Notes under the pieces: model-generated
The model's input: the letters and a program-made list of their open reading frames with translations, nothing else
Told to the model about the DNA's origin: nothing
The model's database searches: none
Assembly: GCA_031002005.1 (NCBI GenBank)
Contig: JARYHS010009186.1
Coordinates: 106,490,829-106,554,828 of the forward strand
Direction: 5' to 3'
Length of the DNA: 64,000 bases
Origin: Vandiemenella viatica
Lineage: Eukaryota; Arthropoda; Insecta; Orthoptera; Morabidae
Made by a program: the position numbers and the translations under genes
Shown: piece after piece, positions 34,895 through 46,528 of the stretch
Layout of the letters: each line of letters starts with the position of its first letter
Numbering within the stretch: the stretch's first letter is position 1

Positions 34895-34916
34895 GACACA
34901 CACAGACACACACACC
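34829..34916. repeat. A52 run followed by a (CA)n microsatellite
   Basis: 52 consecutive A (34829-34880) run straight into CA repeats with CAGA interruptions (34881-34916). Such a run is probably an expanded retroposon tail, though no recognisable SINE or LINE end adjoins it. Length calls in such runs are error-prone. Confidence 0.9.
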
Positions 34917-35644
34917 ATCACTGGCATCCATATTTGCAGTAGCACGTAGCACGTGCACTTTCAAATAGGGATACTAACGGGAAACCACACAGCTTATACC
35001 ATTTAATTTATTTAGTTTTAACATCAAAACATTGATTTCATAACAAATTTAGAAGGTCGAATCAGATGTATGGAATTCCTACTACTTCCATTCGCTCACA
35101 ACCTAACTGTTGACCTCTCACTCTACGTGTGTCCTGGAGATGCAGTAGGACCACCTACGTCTTCGGCGGAAGACTCTTTTTTTAGTCTGAAACCGTACGA
35201 AAGCAGTTTAAGCTTACCGGAACTGAGCCAAGGTCATTAAACTTCGAAACTTGTCTACCGACTACCGAAGAGTTGTAAATAATCATGATTTACTAAGCTG
35301 CTCCAGTGACTGGAGTGCCTTTTATTAGAGAGAACTTTATCTGAAGAGCATCATTCACGCAGAAATTACGGGGATGAGCGACTGGCATAACTGGTCCCTG
35401 GCGAAGCGGGTCTGCAAGAAGAAAGCCGCAGGGCCACCAGGTGTGTTCACGCTTCAGAGAGCCCAACGGTAAAGGCAGTGGCCAAGGGTCAACACAGGCG
35501 TCGGAGCCAATGACATCGGGGCGGTGAATCTCGTGACACTAGTGGGAGGGGGGGGGGGGGGGGAATAAAAAGGAAAAATCAAACATATTCTAGCGTTAAA
35601 TAATTTAGCTAGCTATTAAACAGAAGGCATCGATTTTTTTAAAA
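34917..35644. other. Unassigned segment with a poly-G run
   Basis: No recognised gene. A nearly unbroken G run lies at about 35545-35562. Confidence 0.4.
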
Positions 35645-36187
35645 GCAGAATAGCAGTAGCAAAAAGAGCTTTCATGAAAAAGATAAATCTTTTATTTTTA
35701 AATATTAATCTAGGACTTAGAAAGAACTTTTTAAAATACTATGTTTGGAGCACAGTACTTTATGGCAGTGAAGCACGGACTTTAGGAATACCAGAAAGAA
35801 AGAGAATTAAGTGTTTGAAATGAGGTGTTAAGGAAGGATGCTGAAAATTAAGTGATCAGATAAGGTACGAAACGAACAAGTTTTGGAAATGTTGGGTGAG
35901 AAAAGAAGTTTGTGGAAGAGTTTTACAGAAAAAAAAGAGATCGGTTGGTAGGTCAGATTTTGAGACATGCAGGATTGGTTAAGTTCTCAGTAGAGGGAAC
36001 AGTCGAAGGTAAGAACTACAGAGGAAGACAGAGATTAGAATATATGAAACAGATAACTGAGGACGTGGGTTGTAAGGGGTATGTTGAGATGAAAAGGTTA
36101 GTACACTATAGGAAGGGATGGAGGATTGCATCAAACCAGTCGAGAAACTGACGAAAGCAAAAAAATAAATAATAATAATAATATAAT
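35645..36187 (+). pseudogene. LINE (RTE-like) C-terminal relic with A and AAT tail
   Basis: Broken frames give AVAKRAFMKK, VRNEQVLEMLGEKRSLWKSF, then a 79-codon open piece (35912-36151) with DRLVGQILRHAGLVKFSVEG, GRQRLEYMKQITEDVGCKGY and RKGWRIASNQ. The tail is an A-run then (AAT)n to 36187. This is the same family as 27.1 and 22.7 kb and preserves the basic QILRH block that the 27.1 kb copy has lost. Only the C-terminal region is present. Confidence 0.78.
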
Positions 36188-37154
36188 AAATTAAAAAATA
36201 AAGAACTGTATTAGTTCAGTATGTAAGCAATAACAGTATGATAAATGGCTGCAGTAAATATCATTTTAATCTGGGATTGGTGGATTATTTACAGATTTAA
36301 CTTCTATGTAACAACATTAGTAATCGACCTTTGAGTATGTTGCGGAGGCAGAACTGTTGTAACCTTTGGAGGTGATTGGTTCACGTCAGGCATTATAGGA
36401 CCCGCGTTTTAACTTGCGTCTTCTATCTGTCCCATCTCTTCTAGTCATCATCATTAACAGTTTCCAGCTATTGGCTGGGTCATTTTTCTGCACAACCCTC
36501 ATCCGATGTGAAATATTGTCTCTACCTTATCTACCACGGCAAATCGCGCCTTTGCCAATCCTTTTTTGTGATCTGAAAAAGCGTAAACGGCAAAGGGATC
36601 TCTATGCTGTATTGTCTCTACGTTGTTAATCCTGTCTACGTGATCAGTAAATGTTTGCTCCAGCGAATTATTTTATCAGTTTTCGCAGAAATTATTTCCT
36701 CACACAAATTCATGCCGATTCCAATCACTCTCATTTCACGCATAGTTTCTTCAGAAATAAATTTATCATCCACGAAACGCGCGGCTCTTATTTGAAGATT
36801 TCTTCAGCTCTTAACAACTATTTAATTTAAGTGAAGTATTCTATATGTGAGAACAGAACTACATTATACACGATACCCCACGATTTTTTTAAAATTCAAA
36901 ACGAGTCACTATTTACATTCTTTTGTTACATTCATAGAGATTCGATTCTAGTGAATAAGAGGAAAAAAAATTCCTTCTTTTAGTCTGCTTCCACTTTTTG
37001 AATATCACTCACAGTTACGGCATATGTTAGTACAGAGTCGTACCTATACTTGAATTGGTTACAATTTTCTATTATTAATTCAAATATTATTTCTTATCTT
37101 TATTTTTAATAAAAAGGTCGTAATTCTATATTAAATTAAGCACTGAGGAAATGA
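36188..37154. other. Unassigned AT-rich segment
   Basis: No recognised features. Confidence 0.4.
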
Positions 37155-37164
37155 CTTGGCAAAT

Positions 37165-37428
37165 AATAATAATCCCGTGTGGTCGTAATGACCTGGAGAC
37201 AGGGTTTTTATTGGCTGCTCATTCCGCCCCTATCGTAGCCATCTTAGCCTAATCCGACAGTCCTGCCGGGTACAGGAGACCTATAGTTTAACGTCGAAGC
37301 ATTCTGGTGTACTTCACTTTACACAGCAGGCTGTGCCAGAGGTGAAGTTCGTGTTAAAGCTCCACCGAGACAGGGATTCGAACCGGGGACCTTTCTATCG
37401 CTTAGCCACTGAGCCACCATACCGCTCA
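37165..37428 (-). mobile_element. tRNA-derived SINE, family 2, with target duplication
   Basis: Minus-strand copy of the 3.8 kb element: 'ggtcgtaatgacctgg', 'acagggtttttattggctgc', 'tacaggagacctatagttta', GGGATTCGAACCG and 'cactgagccaccat' (box A side). CTTGGCAAAT (37155-37164) and CTTTGCAAAT (37429-37438) form a 10-bp target duplication with one mismatch. Confidence 0.82.
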
Positions 37429-37473
37429 CTTTGCAAATGATTCGTATAGAGTGTGGTACTTTACGGGGCAGAT

Positions 37474-37690
37474 ACGAGAAAATAAAAATCGGATAGAAGC
37501 GTTTGAGATGTGGATTTGGAGGACAATCGAGAGTATAATCCAGATGGAAGAAGTAAGTAAGTGTTGGAAACGGTTGGTGAGAGGAAGAAACTATTCCAAG
37601 TCTTAACAGAACTGTACGGGACACTTGTTGAGAGAGGAGTGCTTGTTAAGAGACGCCTTGGAAGGACTAGTTTATGGGGGGTAGAAGACA
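37474..37690 (+). pseudogene. RTE-like LINE C-terminal fragment
   Basis: The plus strand reads RIEAFEMWIWRTIESI, then EEVSKCWKRLV and the 'LLREECLLRDALEG' block, with stops between. This is the FE.W.WRR..I.W....NE.VL and HILRE...L...LEG region of RTE-like elements. A small, old fragment. Confidence 0.6.
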
Positions 37691-38375
37691 GGAGAACAAC
37701 CAAAACAGCCATGTGAAAACCTGACTTAGGCCAGAGCTCCATTGATGATGAGTTATACAGCAAAATTTTGCACACTCTAATGTCCACAATTTTGTGCTTC
37801 AGACAAAAACAAAACAAAAAACAGTTACATTTTTCGTCCTTTATTTCTTTTAGGCCCTGTTACAGTCCCAAGCAAGCTGAAGTCCTTGTTTTTTGTGAGT
37901 TCTCAGTAATGTCCTCCCCCATGTGAGGTCTTACTGTCAGTTTCCGCGTAATGGGATAACACCAGAGAACTAAAAACGTGTAGTCTCTCTGCACTGCGAG
38001 AAGACACGGGGTTTTTACCGGAGCTGTTTTGTTGTTATAGGTGCAGCTAAAGCAGCCGTAGCAGAGACCCGTATAACTTGGTGAACCCGGGCGGTTTATG
38101 CGAGGAGCCGCTAAGGCTCGGTCTGCAAAAAACAGACAGGTAGTCAGCCGGGCCGCCACAGTGGAGGCTCTCACAATACACGCAGAAGACATTCGCCGCC
38201 ACTCACACAGCTGTCACAAACTGGACCGTATGGAGAAACGGCAGACTCTGTTTAGCAAATCAAAACAAATGCACGTACCATAATGCTAACCAGGAGATCC
38301 TGAAGGGATTGTTCGACCACCAAGTGACAGTGTTTTTGATTCGTCGAGCAGTGTGTCCCTTGCCGTCGCTATCTA
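37691..38375. other. Unassigned segment, GC-richer at 38030-38250
   Basis: Overlapping 61- and 110-codon frames on opposite strands, with no recognised domain. Confidence 0.35.
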
Positions 38376-38567
38376 ACCAAACTACTGGGAATAGGGGACC
38401 TGCAGCTTTACGTGGAATCCGAACCACCCTCTTTCTTCCCTGCTTCAGAGATGAAGGTCGGGTTAAGGACCTATGAAAATCCCATCCGAGATCGGGATTT
38501 GAACCGGAGGCCTTTCGATCTCCAGTCAGATACCTTAACCTCTGAGCAGCCAGTCCACTGTTTTATT
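38376..38567 (-). mobile_element. SINE family 2, partial
   Basis: Minus-strand copy with 'aggggacctgcagctttacg', 'gaaggtcgggttaagg', 'gggatttgaaccgg', 'cctttcgatc' and 'accttaacctctgagcagcca'. The tail third of the 3.8 kb copy is missing. Confidence 0.75.
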
Positions 38568-39394
38568 TGACAAATCAGGTAGAACTTGAAGACATATTTC
38601 CAAAAAGTTTCCAACAGTATTCAAGTATTTACACACCAATCCTTATATTCCACCTTCTTACCAGTAAAATTCCTAACTTTTAACGACATTTAGCCATGTA
38701 GATAACTACCCATCTTCTTTGTATTACCTATCACCAAGTATGATAGTTAAATGAGCATATTTCATGAAACTCTAATAGTTGTAAACTCAATGCAATAGAG
38801 AATTTACAACATGAAGGCAATGTATCTGGGTAACAGAATGTTAATCTAAAGCTGAATAATATTAAACACGAATTTTCTGATATTGACACTATGAGGTTCC
38901 TAGAGAAGCTTTCTAAACTTTTAAACAGATCCCCCTTCCCCTCCCCCCCACTAACACAGAAGCTTCTTATTGCTGTCGCTTTCAAGCAATCGTCTGTAAA
39001 ACTCTTCTTTCCGAAAGCTGCCTCACTCTGTTAATTATTACTTTTCTCAACAATAAAAAGCTAGAGCTAATTCTCGAAGATTTTGGAACATTCATTACCC
39101 TACCTTCCTGTAGATCGTTTTCATTACGCCAATAGGTGACTCTTAATGAATCAGTGTTCGCTCTGTAGTGATTTCAGAGTGAAATTTTTCAGTTTGAGAA
39201 TGTTTAATGTATTTCTTCGAATCTTAAAGGAAGTGCAAGGTATTATTTACTGAAATAAGAGACCTTTAAGTGCTATTAGAACATGAAACCCTCAAGTGTC
39301 AGTCCTTTAAAAACCATGTACATCTCGAAGAGGCTTGGTTAAAACAATAAATAATTATATTTTCCACCACTGAAATTTCAGACAATTCAGAAAA
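38568..39394. other. Unassigned AT-rich segment
   Basis: No recognised gene or repeat; the longest frame is 84 codons (38731-38985, minus). Confidence 0.4.
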
Positions 39395-39480
39395 TTGAGA
39401 CCAAATCCACGCCAGACTACGTGGGAGGAGGAAGGTTCAAGGGAGGCCAAAGTGGATCTACGTAGTTTATGGACGCTCCC
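39395..39480. repeat. GTCCATAAACTACGT-family repeat, copy 3
   Basis: The right end reads 'ctacgtagtttatggacgctccc', the family terminus. 'gactacgtggg' at 39415 is the inner left motif. The left boundary is approximate. Confidence 0.5.
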
Positions 39481-40056
39481 AAATAACGCGCATGTGATAC
39501 AAAAGTTATGACTGTGTTCACTTCAGTGCACGATTGGCGTGTCAACTTATTTTTACATTTATCGCATCATCCTGTCTTGGAAGCGCTCAGCATCCTTTAT
39601 TCGTGGAACAGGTTCCCATATCACTGCACAGCAGGCGTCCCAGCTGTTGGGTCGTCTTGTAAACACGGAGATGATGATATCAACTAGAGTGTGACAGCAC
39701 AGTTGCGTCAACCACAGTGTCGGGTAACGGTGAAATGTCACACAGTCCTTCCCGATGACCAGCAACATGCGGCACTGACTCAGGGTCCCCATATGGTGAT
39801 CATCGGCATCGACACAATTAGCAAACGCCACAAATGTCCCGGCCACGAGTTACAGAAGCTGGAAGAGCGTCCTCACTAGATACTGGAATATTTTTACTTG
39901 TTGTCCTGCCTGGTTGTAGGGTACATTACTGTGCATACTTATGTTTCCATTTCCTGTCTTCTCCTTAGCTTCCTGTCCCGACATATCTTTCTGCAGCGTT
40001 GCCACAGTTCTCCTTCTCTTACTCTCCTAAACTTCATCTTTTCTTTAGTAGGTATA
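39481..40056. other. Unassigned segment
   Basis: GC-richer at 39570-39870, with 62-95-codon frames on both strands and no recognised domain. Confidence 0.35.
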
Positions 40057-40239
40057 CAGATGGAGGACAAAACAATACGAACACCTGTGAAAAAGTATGA
40101 CGTATTTCATACCTGCAGTACAGCCGCGCCACCTGCAACAGAAGTCTGCCACCTAGTGAGCGTGAAGAGGAAGGTATCAGTCTCTCAACAGCAGTCACCT
40201 GCGTTGCATGCTCTATCGAACTGTCTTTGATAAGTTGAA

Positions 40240-40740
40240 ATGTCAGACCTGTCAGATTTCCAAAGAGGAATGATTTTCGGAGCGCGTTTAAGTGGAGCAT
40301 CGGTTACAGAAACATCAAACCTTTTGGGGTTTGCAAGGAGTACGGTATCAGCCGTTATGACAGCGTACACGAAAGAGGGTAAGACGGCGTCTTCAAAGCA
40401 CAACGGTAGCCGAAAGTCAAAGCTTACTGATAGGGATAGACGGGTCTTGAAGCGCATAGTATCCCGAAAGCACAAGCAATCGTTATCCGAGATAACATCC
40501 GAAATGAACAGTCATCTCCAGGACCCCGTTTCAACAAAAACTGTCAAAAGGGAGCTTCATGCTGCGAGCATTTATGGCAGAGAGGCAATTTGTAAACCCT
40601 TGGCGACAGCAACTAATGCTTTCAAGCGACGCCAGTGGTGCAGAGATCACAAAGGCTGGTCCCCACAGCAGTGGCAATAGATAATATGGTCAGATGAATC
40701 GTCATTCTCCCTTTTGCAGACGACCAGACGCGTTTATGTA
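40240..40740 (+). pseudogene. Tc1-type transposase, N-terminal half
   Basis: From the ATG at 40240: MSDLSDFQRGMIFGARLSGA, then SNLLGFARSTVSAVM (first helix-turn-helix), KLTDRDRRVLKRIV and VSTKTVKRELH (second helix-turn-helix). These are the paired-like DNA-binding parts that recognise the inverted repeats. A TAG at 40678-40680 interrupts, but the same frame goes on with IIWSDESSFSL. WSDES carries the first catalytic Asp of the DDE triad. The second Asp and third acidic residue are missing through the internal deletion, so no activity is possible from this copy. Confidence 0.88.
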
Positions 40741-40906
40741 TGGAGAACGCCCAGAGAAACGTCCATCCAGCCTTTCGGCATTAGAGACCGTTCTGCAGGA
40801 GGAATGGGTTAATATACCTTTAAATATTGTCCATGACCTTTATGCATCTATCCCACGTCGCATTAAATCTGTACTTCAGTCAAAGGGTGGTCCAACTCCC
40901 TATTAA
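40741..40906 (+). pseudogene. Tc1-type transposase, C-terminal tail after the deletion
   Basis: In another frame than the N-terminal half: LQEEWVNIPLNIVHDLYASI, PRRIKSVLQSKGGPTPY and a stop at 40904-40906. This is the usual last 40-45 residues of Tc1-like transposases. The junction with the N-terminal half lies at about 40745-40790. Confidence 0.85.
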
Positions 40907-40958
40907 TAAAGGTTTTCCATTATTTCACAGGTGATCGTATTATTTTGTCCTCCTTCTG

Positions 40959-41772
40959 AACATTCTCTTCCTATACTGTGCTGAATCCAATTCACCTGAC
41001 TCTTCTTCTTAATGACAGCCACTATCCTCCTACCTTTCGAGAAGTTCAAAGCTGACTAAAAATTCGTTAAAAATATGGAATTTATGTTAACAGCTTTATG
41101 GGTTCTTACATTTCCTGTTAAGAGTGTGGAGATTCCATTTCTCATTGCGCGTCATGTTTTGTCAGTACTGCTTCCATTATCTGTTCATCAGTTACTTCGG
41201 TCTAACTGTTCATCTCGTAATAAAATTCCCCATAAGGCCGTTACGGCGTAAAGAAATGTTCGTTGTTCTGTGTTGAGATGGCGATTGCTTCCTGGTAGCG
41301 AGTTGCTCGCACACACGCCAAGCTGTTAATAACTGAGCAACCTCGTTATATTTAATGGCTCCAATTAAGTCGGTCAACACATGTTCGCTAACTCAGCGCC
41401 GATATGCAGCACACTGGGTTGTTAATGCATAACATCCCAGGGTCCAGGTGGGCGCGTGAGGTGCAGATGGCTCGTTGTGAACCACGTGTCGCAAGTCTAC
41501 AGTAGTAAACCTCATCATCGGAGCCCGTTGTCCAGTTGAGACAGGGATGCCATGTGTGAGTGATCTCTTTTTGCTGCGACTCTTGCGTGCCACGTTAAGT
41601 TTTTTCTGTTATTGGCCAACAAACAACTTCTCTCCCAAGATAAAAACAGTTTTCAATTTAAACAGCACAGTGGTAACGAGTTGGACCTAATCGATTCACT
41701 ATCGTTTTAAATACTCGAATAACGCATACAATTACGACATAACAAAAGAGAGGAGACGAAATGCTTCCTGTC
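40959..41772. other. Unassigned segment
   Basis: No recognised gene; a 66-codon minus frame at 41393-41593 has no known domain. Confidence 0.4.
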
Positions 41773-42314
41773 TAGGGATGTAACGGAGCTCCGCATTCAC
41801 AATTGCGGAACTTTCGCATTAAATCCTACATCCGCATCCGCAATTTTTAATGCTGAAGTATAGCGGAAGTTTTGTTTGCATCGCAATATAAATATCTTAT
41901 TTTTTTTCTCTTTTTACGAGAATCACCCCATGATGGCTTAGCTAACATCAACGTGGTTTTAAAATACTGAACACGGCTGCGTTACAGCAACGGTGAAACT
42001 CGTATTAGGTACAATAATAGCCAACCAATTGCTTAAATTTTTTATTTATTAATTTTAACTGCAGTTTCGACAAACATAAGCTTGAATTCTTCAGAAGTAC
42101 TTGGACAAAAATTTAAATAAATTCAATTAATATAATCAAATATAAAACCACATTTGTCATTAGATCTACTAAAACAGTATAAATACATTTAGGAGTTCAT
42201 AGACGGATGCAATATACAGCTTCTGTCATTTTAGTGCAAACGTGCACTATGTCAACAATTTCAAACAGGATTACTACATCCGCATCCGCGAAAATTACTT
42301 CCGTTACAACCCTA
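41773..42314. mobile_element. hAT-like MITE, 542 bp
   Basis: Ends TAGGGATGTAACGGA and, inverted at the right, TAGGGTTGTAACGGA (14 of 15 match). Subterminal CCGCATCCGC words occur near both ends (41827 and 42282). No transposase frame. The terminus style is hAT-like, but the flanks (TTCCTGTC and AATCCTAC) do not give a clean 8-bp duplication. Confidence 0.6.
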
Positions 42315-42415
42315 AATCCTACCTCACGGTTTCAAATTTCATGAGGTTTTCACTCCGAATAACGTCTATTATCCCAAACCTATCCATACCGGCAAATTTT
42401 CGTGGCTTCAGACCG

Positions 42416-42650
42416 AACCAGGTGGGTTAGTGGTATTCTTGGCGTTCGATACGACGTGGGTTCAAAACCCTGTGCGGCCATCCAGATTTCGTTTAGCCAT
42501 GTTTACCCGAAATAACTCCAGAAGAATACCAGGGTGGTTTCTTCAAAGTGCAATGGTCAAGTTCCTACCCGTTCCTTGCGCAGTCCTTTGCAGTCTCTAA
42601 TGCCCTCGATGTCGACGAGGAGCAAAGCCATAAGAGAAAAAATAATCCTT
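42416..42650 (+). mobile_element. SINE family 1, diverged
   Basis: Plus-strand copy: head 'ggtgggttagtggtattct', box B 'gggttcaaaaccc', 'catccagatttcg', 'aatggtcaagttcctaccc', tail 'cctcgatgtcgacgagg' and an A-rich end. Confidence 0.75.
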
Positions 42651-44383
42651 AGCCTTCAAGAGGAACATACAATCGTGAGAACAGTTTGGGAAAGTCGCCA
42701 AATGAAGTGTACTGTTGCTAACAAAATCTATATTTTCCTCGTTGGTACAGGAGCGTACGTTTGTTGAGGCCGCTGTAGTAGTTTGACACTTGAAGTTCAT
42801 TCAGAACTACCGCCTGTTCTAATTCCTCGTGACACAAAACGTAGTAGGGGTAATTCGGTTAGGACCGGACCCTTAAAATTAACTGCAAATAAAAATAAAA
42901 TAAAATAATCTTAAAATTAAACTGGGAACTTCAGCAGTCATATTAATTAGAAGTTGGTAGTAATAACATTTTTTCAACGAATTAAATTGAAAACACTTTC
43001 GCCTTAATTTTTTGACAGCACGAAAGCTGTCGGGTAGCCCCGGACACAGTAAGAAATGGTGGCCTAATCATTTTTGGCCTTACAAAAATGACAATAATAA
43101 AAGATATTTGAAGAAGCTATACTAAACACAATCTTCAAGGGCCCTGTCTTTGCTTCATAACACTGAATCCAGTCTGCAAAAATTTCTTCACGTATGATAC
43201 ATTTGGTCTGTTTTACTTGATTTTCTTCGCAAAGACTTTGAATACTTTTCTTTATATCCAACGTCTTTATAACGCCTTTAGCTTTTTATTTTTTCGCTTC
43301 CCCATTTTTAGTGCCTTTACTTTACTGCCCGTCCTCTCCACAATTTTTTATGTTAAAATCTCGCCCTTTTGGATTTTTCGCGTTACTATGCGTTTATTCG
43401 ACGAATCATATTCAATAATCTCCAACGAATTTTGACAGGAGTGACGAAGAACACACACTAGAGTGGAACTCACCGGGCGCCGAAGCAGCAGATCAGTTGC
43501 AATTGTTTTTACACTAAATTGTGCATATTTACAAGAAACTTTTACCGACGCAGCGTGGTTTTCCCCTACTTCTCTTTGTCTCTCGATCTATTTGAATCTA
43601 TTTGAATGGATCCTGGATCTCATCCCATTATTCGCCAATCTCTCAATTTCAGAACATCCATTACAGAATACGTCTGATTGACTGCATCATATATTCCCGT
43701 CTTTGCTACCCTTTGCTAATATTCCCTTCAGCTGTTTCGACTAATACCAAATTAAAAGATCTCGCAAGTCATACTACATGAGTGACTCCTGTACATTTTC
43801 TTTTGTTACGTTCTTCCACAAATTTGTTGCTTCATCCCTGATTTCCAGAATTTCTACAGAATTTCCATTCGAATGTAAGCATCGTTCTTAGGATCACTTT
43901 TTAGTTTTTCCGTTTTGCTTCGTTTTGAACTTCAAACTCTGTTCCTTAACACCATAAAGTACTGGGTATCATACATACAGATGTGGTAAGTTGTTTCAGG
44001 GTCCTTTATTGGTATTTGTTATTACCAGGATTGTCGTTTCTAAGGAAGCTCTTTCTGATTGTGCCCATTCTTGTCTATTACTTTGTTACTTTAATGTTCT
44101 TACTCACTGTTACTATTTATACATTTAGTCTAATGCTGGCATTAATTCTTTACTTCGTTTACAAATCTATTCTTTACATTTAATTCAGTATTTTGATATG
44201 TCGTTCAGTAATTTTCGATTGTTAATTGCCAATAGGATATATAATTAGCATAATGCGTCATACTGGTTGCGTTTATTGATTCTTTAAATTACACTCGTCT
44301 TTCTCATGAATTTCCTTGATTGTTTTCTCAACATACTCTTTCAACGTTAGAGATGATATACCGCAGCAATCCTATTCTGAGTG
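42651..44383. other. Anonymous AT-rich DNA
   Basis: 1.7 kb with short frames only. A hydrophobic 66-codon plus frame (43983-44183) is rich in Leu/Phe, as expected from T-rich DNA, and is not a supported gene. Confidence 0.45.
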
Positions 44384-44598
44384 AAATAGGTGAGTGGTAA
44401 CGTTCGATCCTCGCATTCGGGAGTACGAGAGTTTGAATCCCTATTCGACCATCCAGATTTGGGTTTTCCCTTGTATCCCCAAATCACTCCAGGCAAACGC
44501 CGGGATGATTCCTACAAATGGCCATGGCCGAATTCCTTCCCCTCCTTTGCTCCAGTCTCTTCCCGCATCTATTAAAATCGTTGACGTTCTAGTTACTC
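44384..44598 (+). mobile_element. SINE family 1
   Basis: Plus-strand copy with head 'ggtgagtggtaacgttcgatcctcgc', box B 'gtttgaatccc', 'ccagatttgggttttcc', 'ccaaatcactccaggc', 'gccatggccgaattccttcc' and a weak tail. Confidence 0.78.
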
Positions 44599-45195
44599 TA
44601 GTAAACACGAGAATTAGAACCAGACTTTTAGAAACACAGCAGTATCATTATGGAAGAAAATATGCTTTTAAACAGGAATAACTTCTCGCTACTAATATTT
44701 CTACTATAATCAGATGGAGACGGAGAATGTATTTGGAGCAGTAGTAATTTCTAGCTTTAAATGGAATTATATAACATCTACGGGATAATATAGTCGCCGT
44801 GGGCTTTCTTTGGGATGTAATATGCGATTACGCGAAAGAGAGCTTGGTTTATAAATTTAGTAAACCTCGATTGCGTCCTACAAACTAAAACATACAATTA
44901 AAATAGTTTAAGTCTTACGCATTGCTTTACGGACATTCAGGTTTCTAAACAGTAAGTCTTGAAAATGAAAGGTTGGATCCTGCGGCATCAATTATGACCA
45001 GGTAATGGGGTACACGGCAACACCTGTAATCAAGCCAGCGTTGCCCAAATAGAAGTAAGTGTAACGTCTGTCTTAATGCTGTCAAAATGCTGTGTAATGA
45101 CACAGAATTACATTAATAGTTTTTCTAATGTAATTACCACATTATTTTCAAGGATGAACAGTTGACTTTTTTTATGAGCTTTTACTGATCGTTGG

Positions 45196-45352
45196 GAGAT
45201 GTAACAGAAGGAAACTAGGCCATGGCGTTTAGGAAAGCCTTCCCAGCGGTTGCCTGTATTGAATTCTGGAAACCTGGATAACAGAATCGGAGATCAAACT
45301 CGCATGTCACCAATTTCATATTTGGTATCACGTGCTTCAAACCTACCAACGA
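45196..45352 (-). mobile_element. SINE-like relic, heavily diverged
   Basis: Keeps the family-1 order in decayed form on the minus strand: 'aggccatggcgttta', 'ttcccagcggttgcctg', 'ggaaacctggataac' and 'ggagatcaaactcgc'. Too decayed for a subfamily. Confidence 0.45.
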
Positions 45353-45399
45353 GGATAATCTATAGAATAACAGAAAGAAGAACTAAGTGAATATTAGGT

Positions 45400-46345
45400 A
45401 AAGTTTGTATACAAGATTAATACCGGAAGAGTGGATCAAGAAAAACAAAAATATTTATATGGCGTTTTTTAACCTAGAAAAAGCTTTTGATAATGTTAGA
45501 AGGGTCAAGATGTTCAAAATTTTAAACAAGTCAGGTCTAAAATATTGAGATGAATAATTTTAATCTAAGTAACAGTCAGGCGTTTATCAGAAAATTAGAG
45601 AATCACGAGAGACAAGTATCAGTTAGAAAGGATCCAAGACAAGGTTGTAATCTATCCCCGTTTTTTTAATAAAAAATTGTATCTGCCCTAAGTGTTCAAG
45701 GAAAAAGAATCAGTATGTTAAGATTTGCTGATAACATTTATTTAACAAAAGTGCATATAGTGAGAGATTATAGAAGGGCTTGAACAACAAACTTGGAGAA
45801 GAAATTAGGTTAAACATAAAACAAAGAAAAACAAAAGCCGTAAAATGTAGTAGTAATGATAGAAATAAAAGTAAATTAAATTAAAATAGGATCAGATATT
45901 TCAGAAAAAACAGAGAAATACTGAGGAAATAGGAAGAACAACTTGTGGCCGAAATTGCTCTAGCCTTCATGTAAAATAAAAATCTTTCATTTCAGAGCAT
46001 TAACCTATGACTCTGAGGCATTTGAAATGAGTTGCTATAGGTGGATGCTCAAAATTAAGTGTACTAAAGGAGAGAGTTTTGAAAATAATAAACGAGAAAA
46101 GAAGTTTGCGGAAGAATTGTACAAACAGAGAAGACAGAATGATAGGCAACGTTTTAAGACATGTGAGCTTCGTTAACTTATTGCTGGATGGAATAATGAA
46201 TGGAGGGAACTGAAGCGGGAGACAGAGTTTGGAATATATCAATCAGATAAACGAAGACTTAGGTAGTAAGGAGCGCGCTGAGATGAAGGGATCAGCTCAA
46301 GATAGGAAGAGGTGCAATATTGTTTCGAATTAGTTGAGAGACATA
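45400..46345 (+). pseudogene. Decayed LINE reverse transcriptase (RTE-like)
   Basis: MAFFNLEKAFDNVRRVKMFK near 45460 is the first polymerase Asp block (normally F.D..KAFD.V...). Then come decayed copies of the later blocks, LGEEIRLNIKQRKTKAVKC near 45800 and the C-terminal KREKKF/EELYKQRRQND...RFKTCEL near 46090. Many stops and shifts. It matches the family at 27.1 and 35.6 kb in order, with more upstream sequence kept. Ends are approximate. Confidence 0.68.
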
Positions 46346-46528
46346 AACAAAAAACTGCCTCATACATCTCCTCCTGGTTTGACGACTTGTCCATCTTGAA
46401 CACCGTTACGAAAAAAAAAGTAATGTTTTCATTTGCACACAAATAATTGCAAGTATTAAAGAAACTTTCCGATTATGTGATTTCCAGTTTTGAAGTACGT
46501 TTCTGACATGTAATTTTGCTTTTGTATA

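Larger units (their letters stand above)
40057..40958 (+). mobile_element. Tc1-type transposon, 902 bp, internally deleted
   Basis: Terminal inverted repeats of about 36 bp: the left begins CAGATGGAGGACAAAACAAT, the right read inverted begins CAGAAGGAGGACAAAATAAT, with three mismatches overall. TA precedes the left end; the right flank is AA, so the TA target copy there has mutated. It contains a broken transposase (next entries). Full Tc1-like elements are about 1.6 kb, so roughly 0.7 kb of the middle is gone. Confidence 0.88.

Noticed and set aside
34685..34964. Frames with Phe, Lys or Val-Cys runs
   Set aside because: Direct translations of the A52/(CA)n tract, not proteins.
43983..44183. 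Hydrophobic 66-codon frame as a membrane protein
   Set aside because: T-rich DNA gives Leu/Phe-rich frames by composition alone; nothing else supports it.
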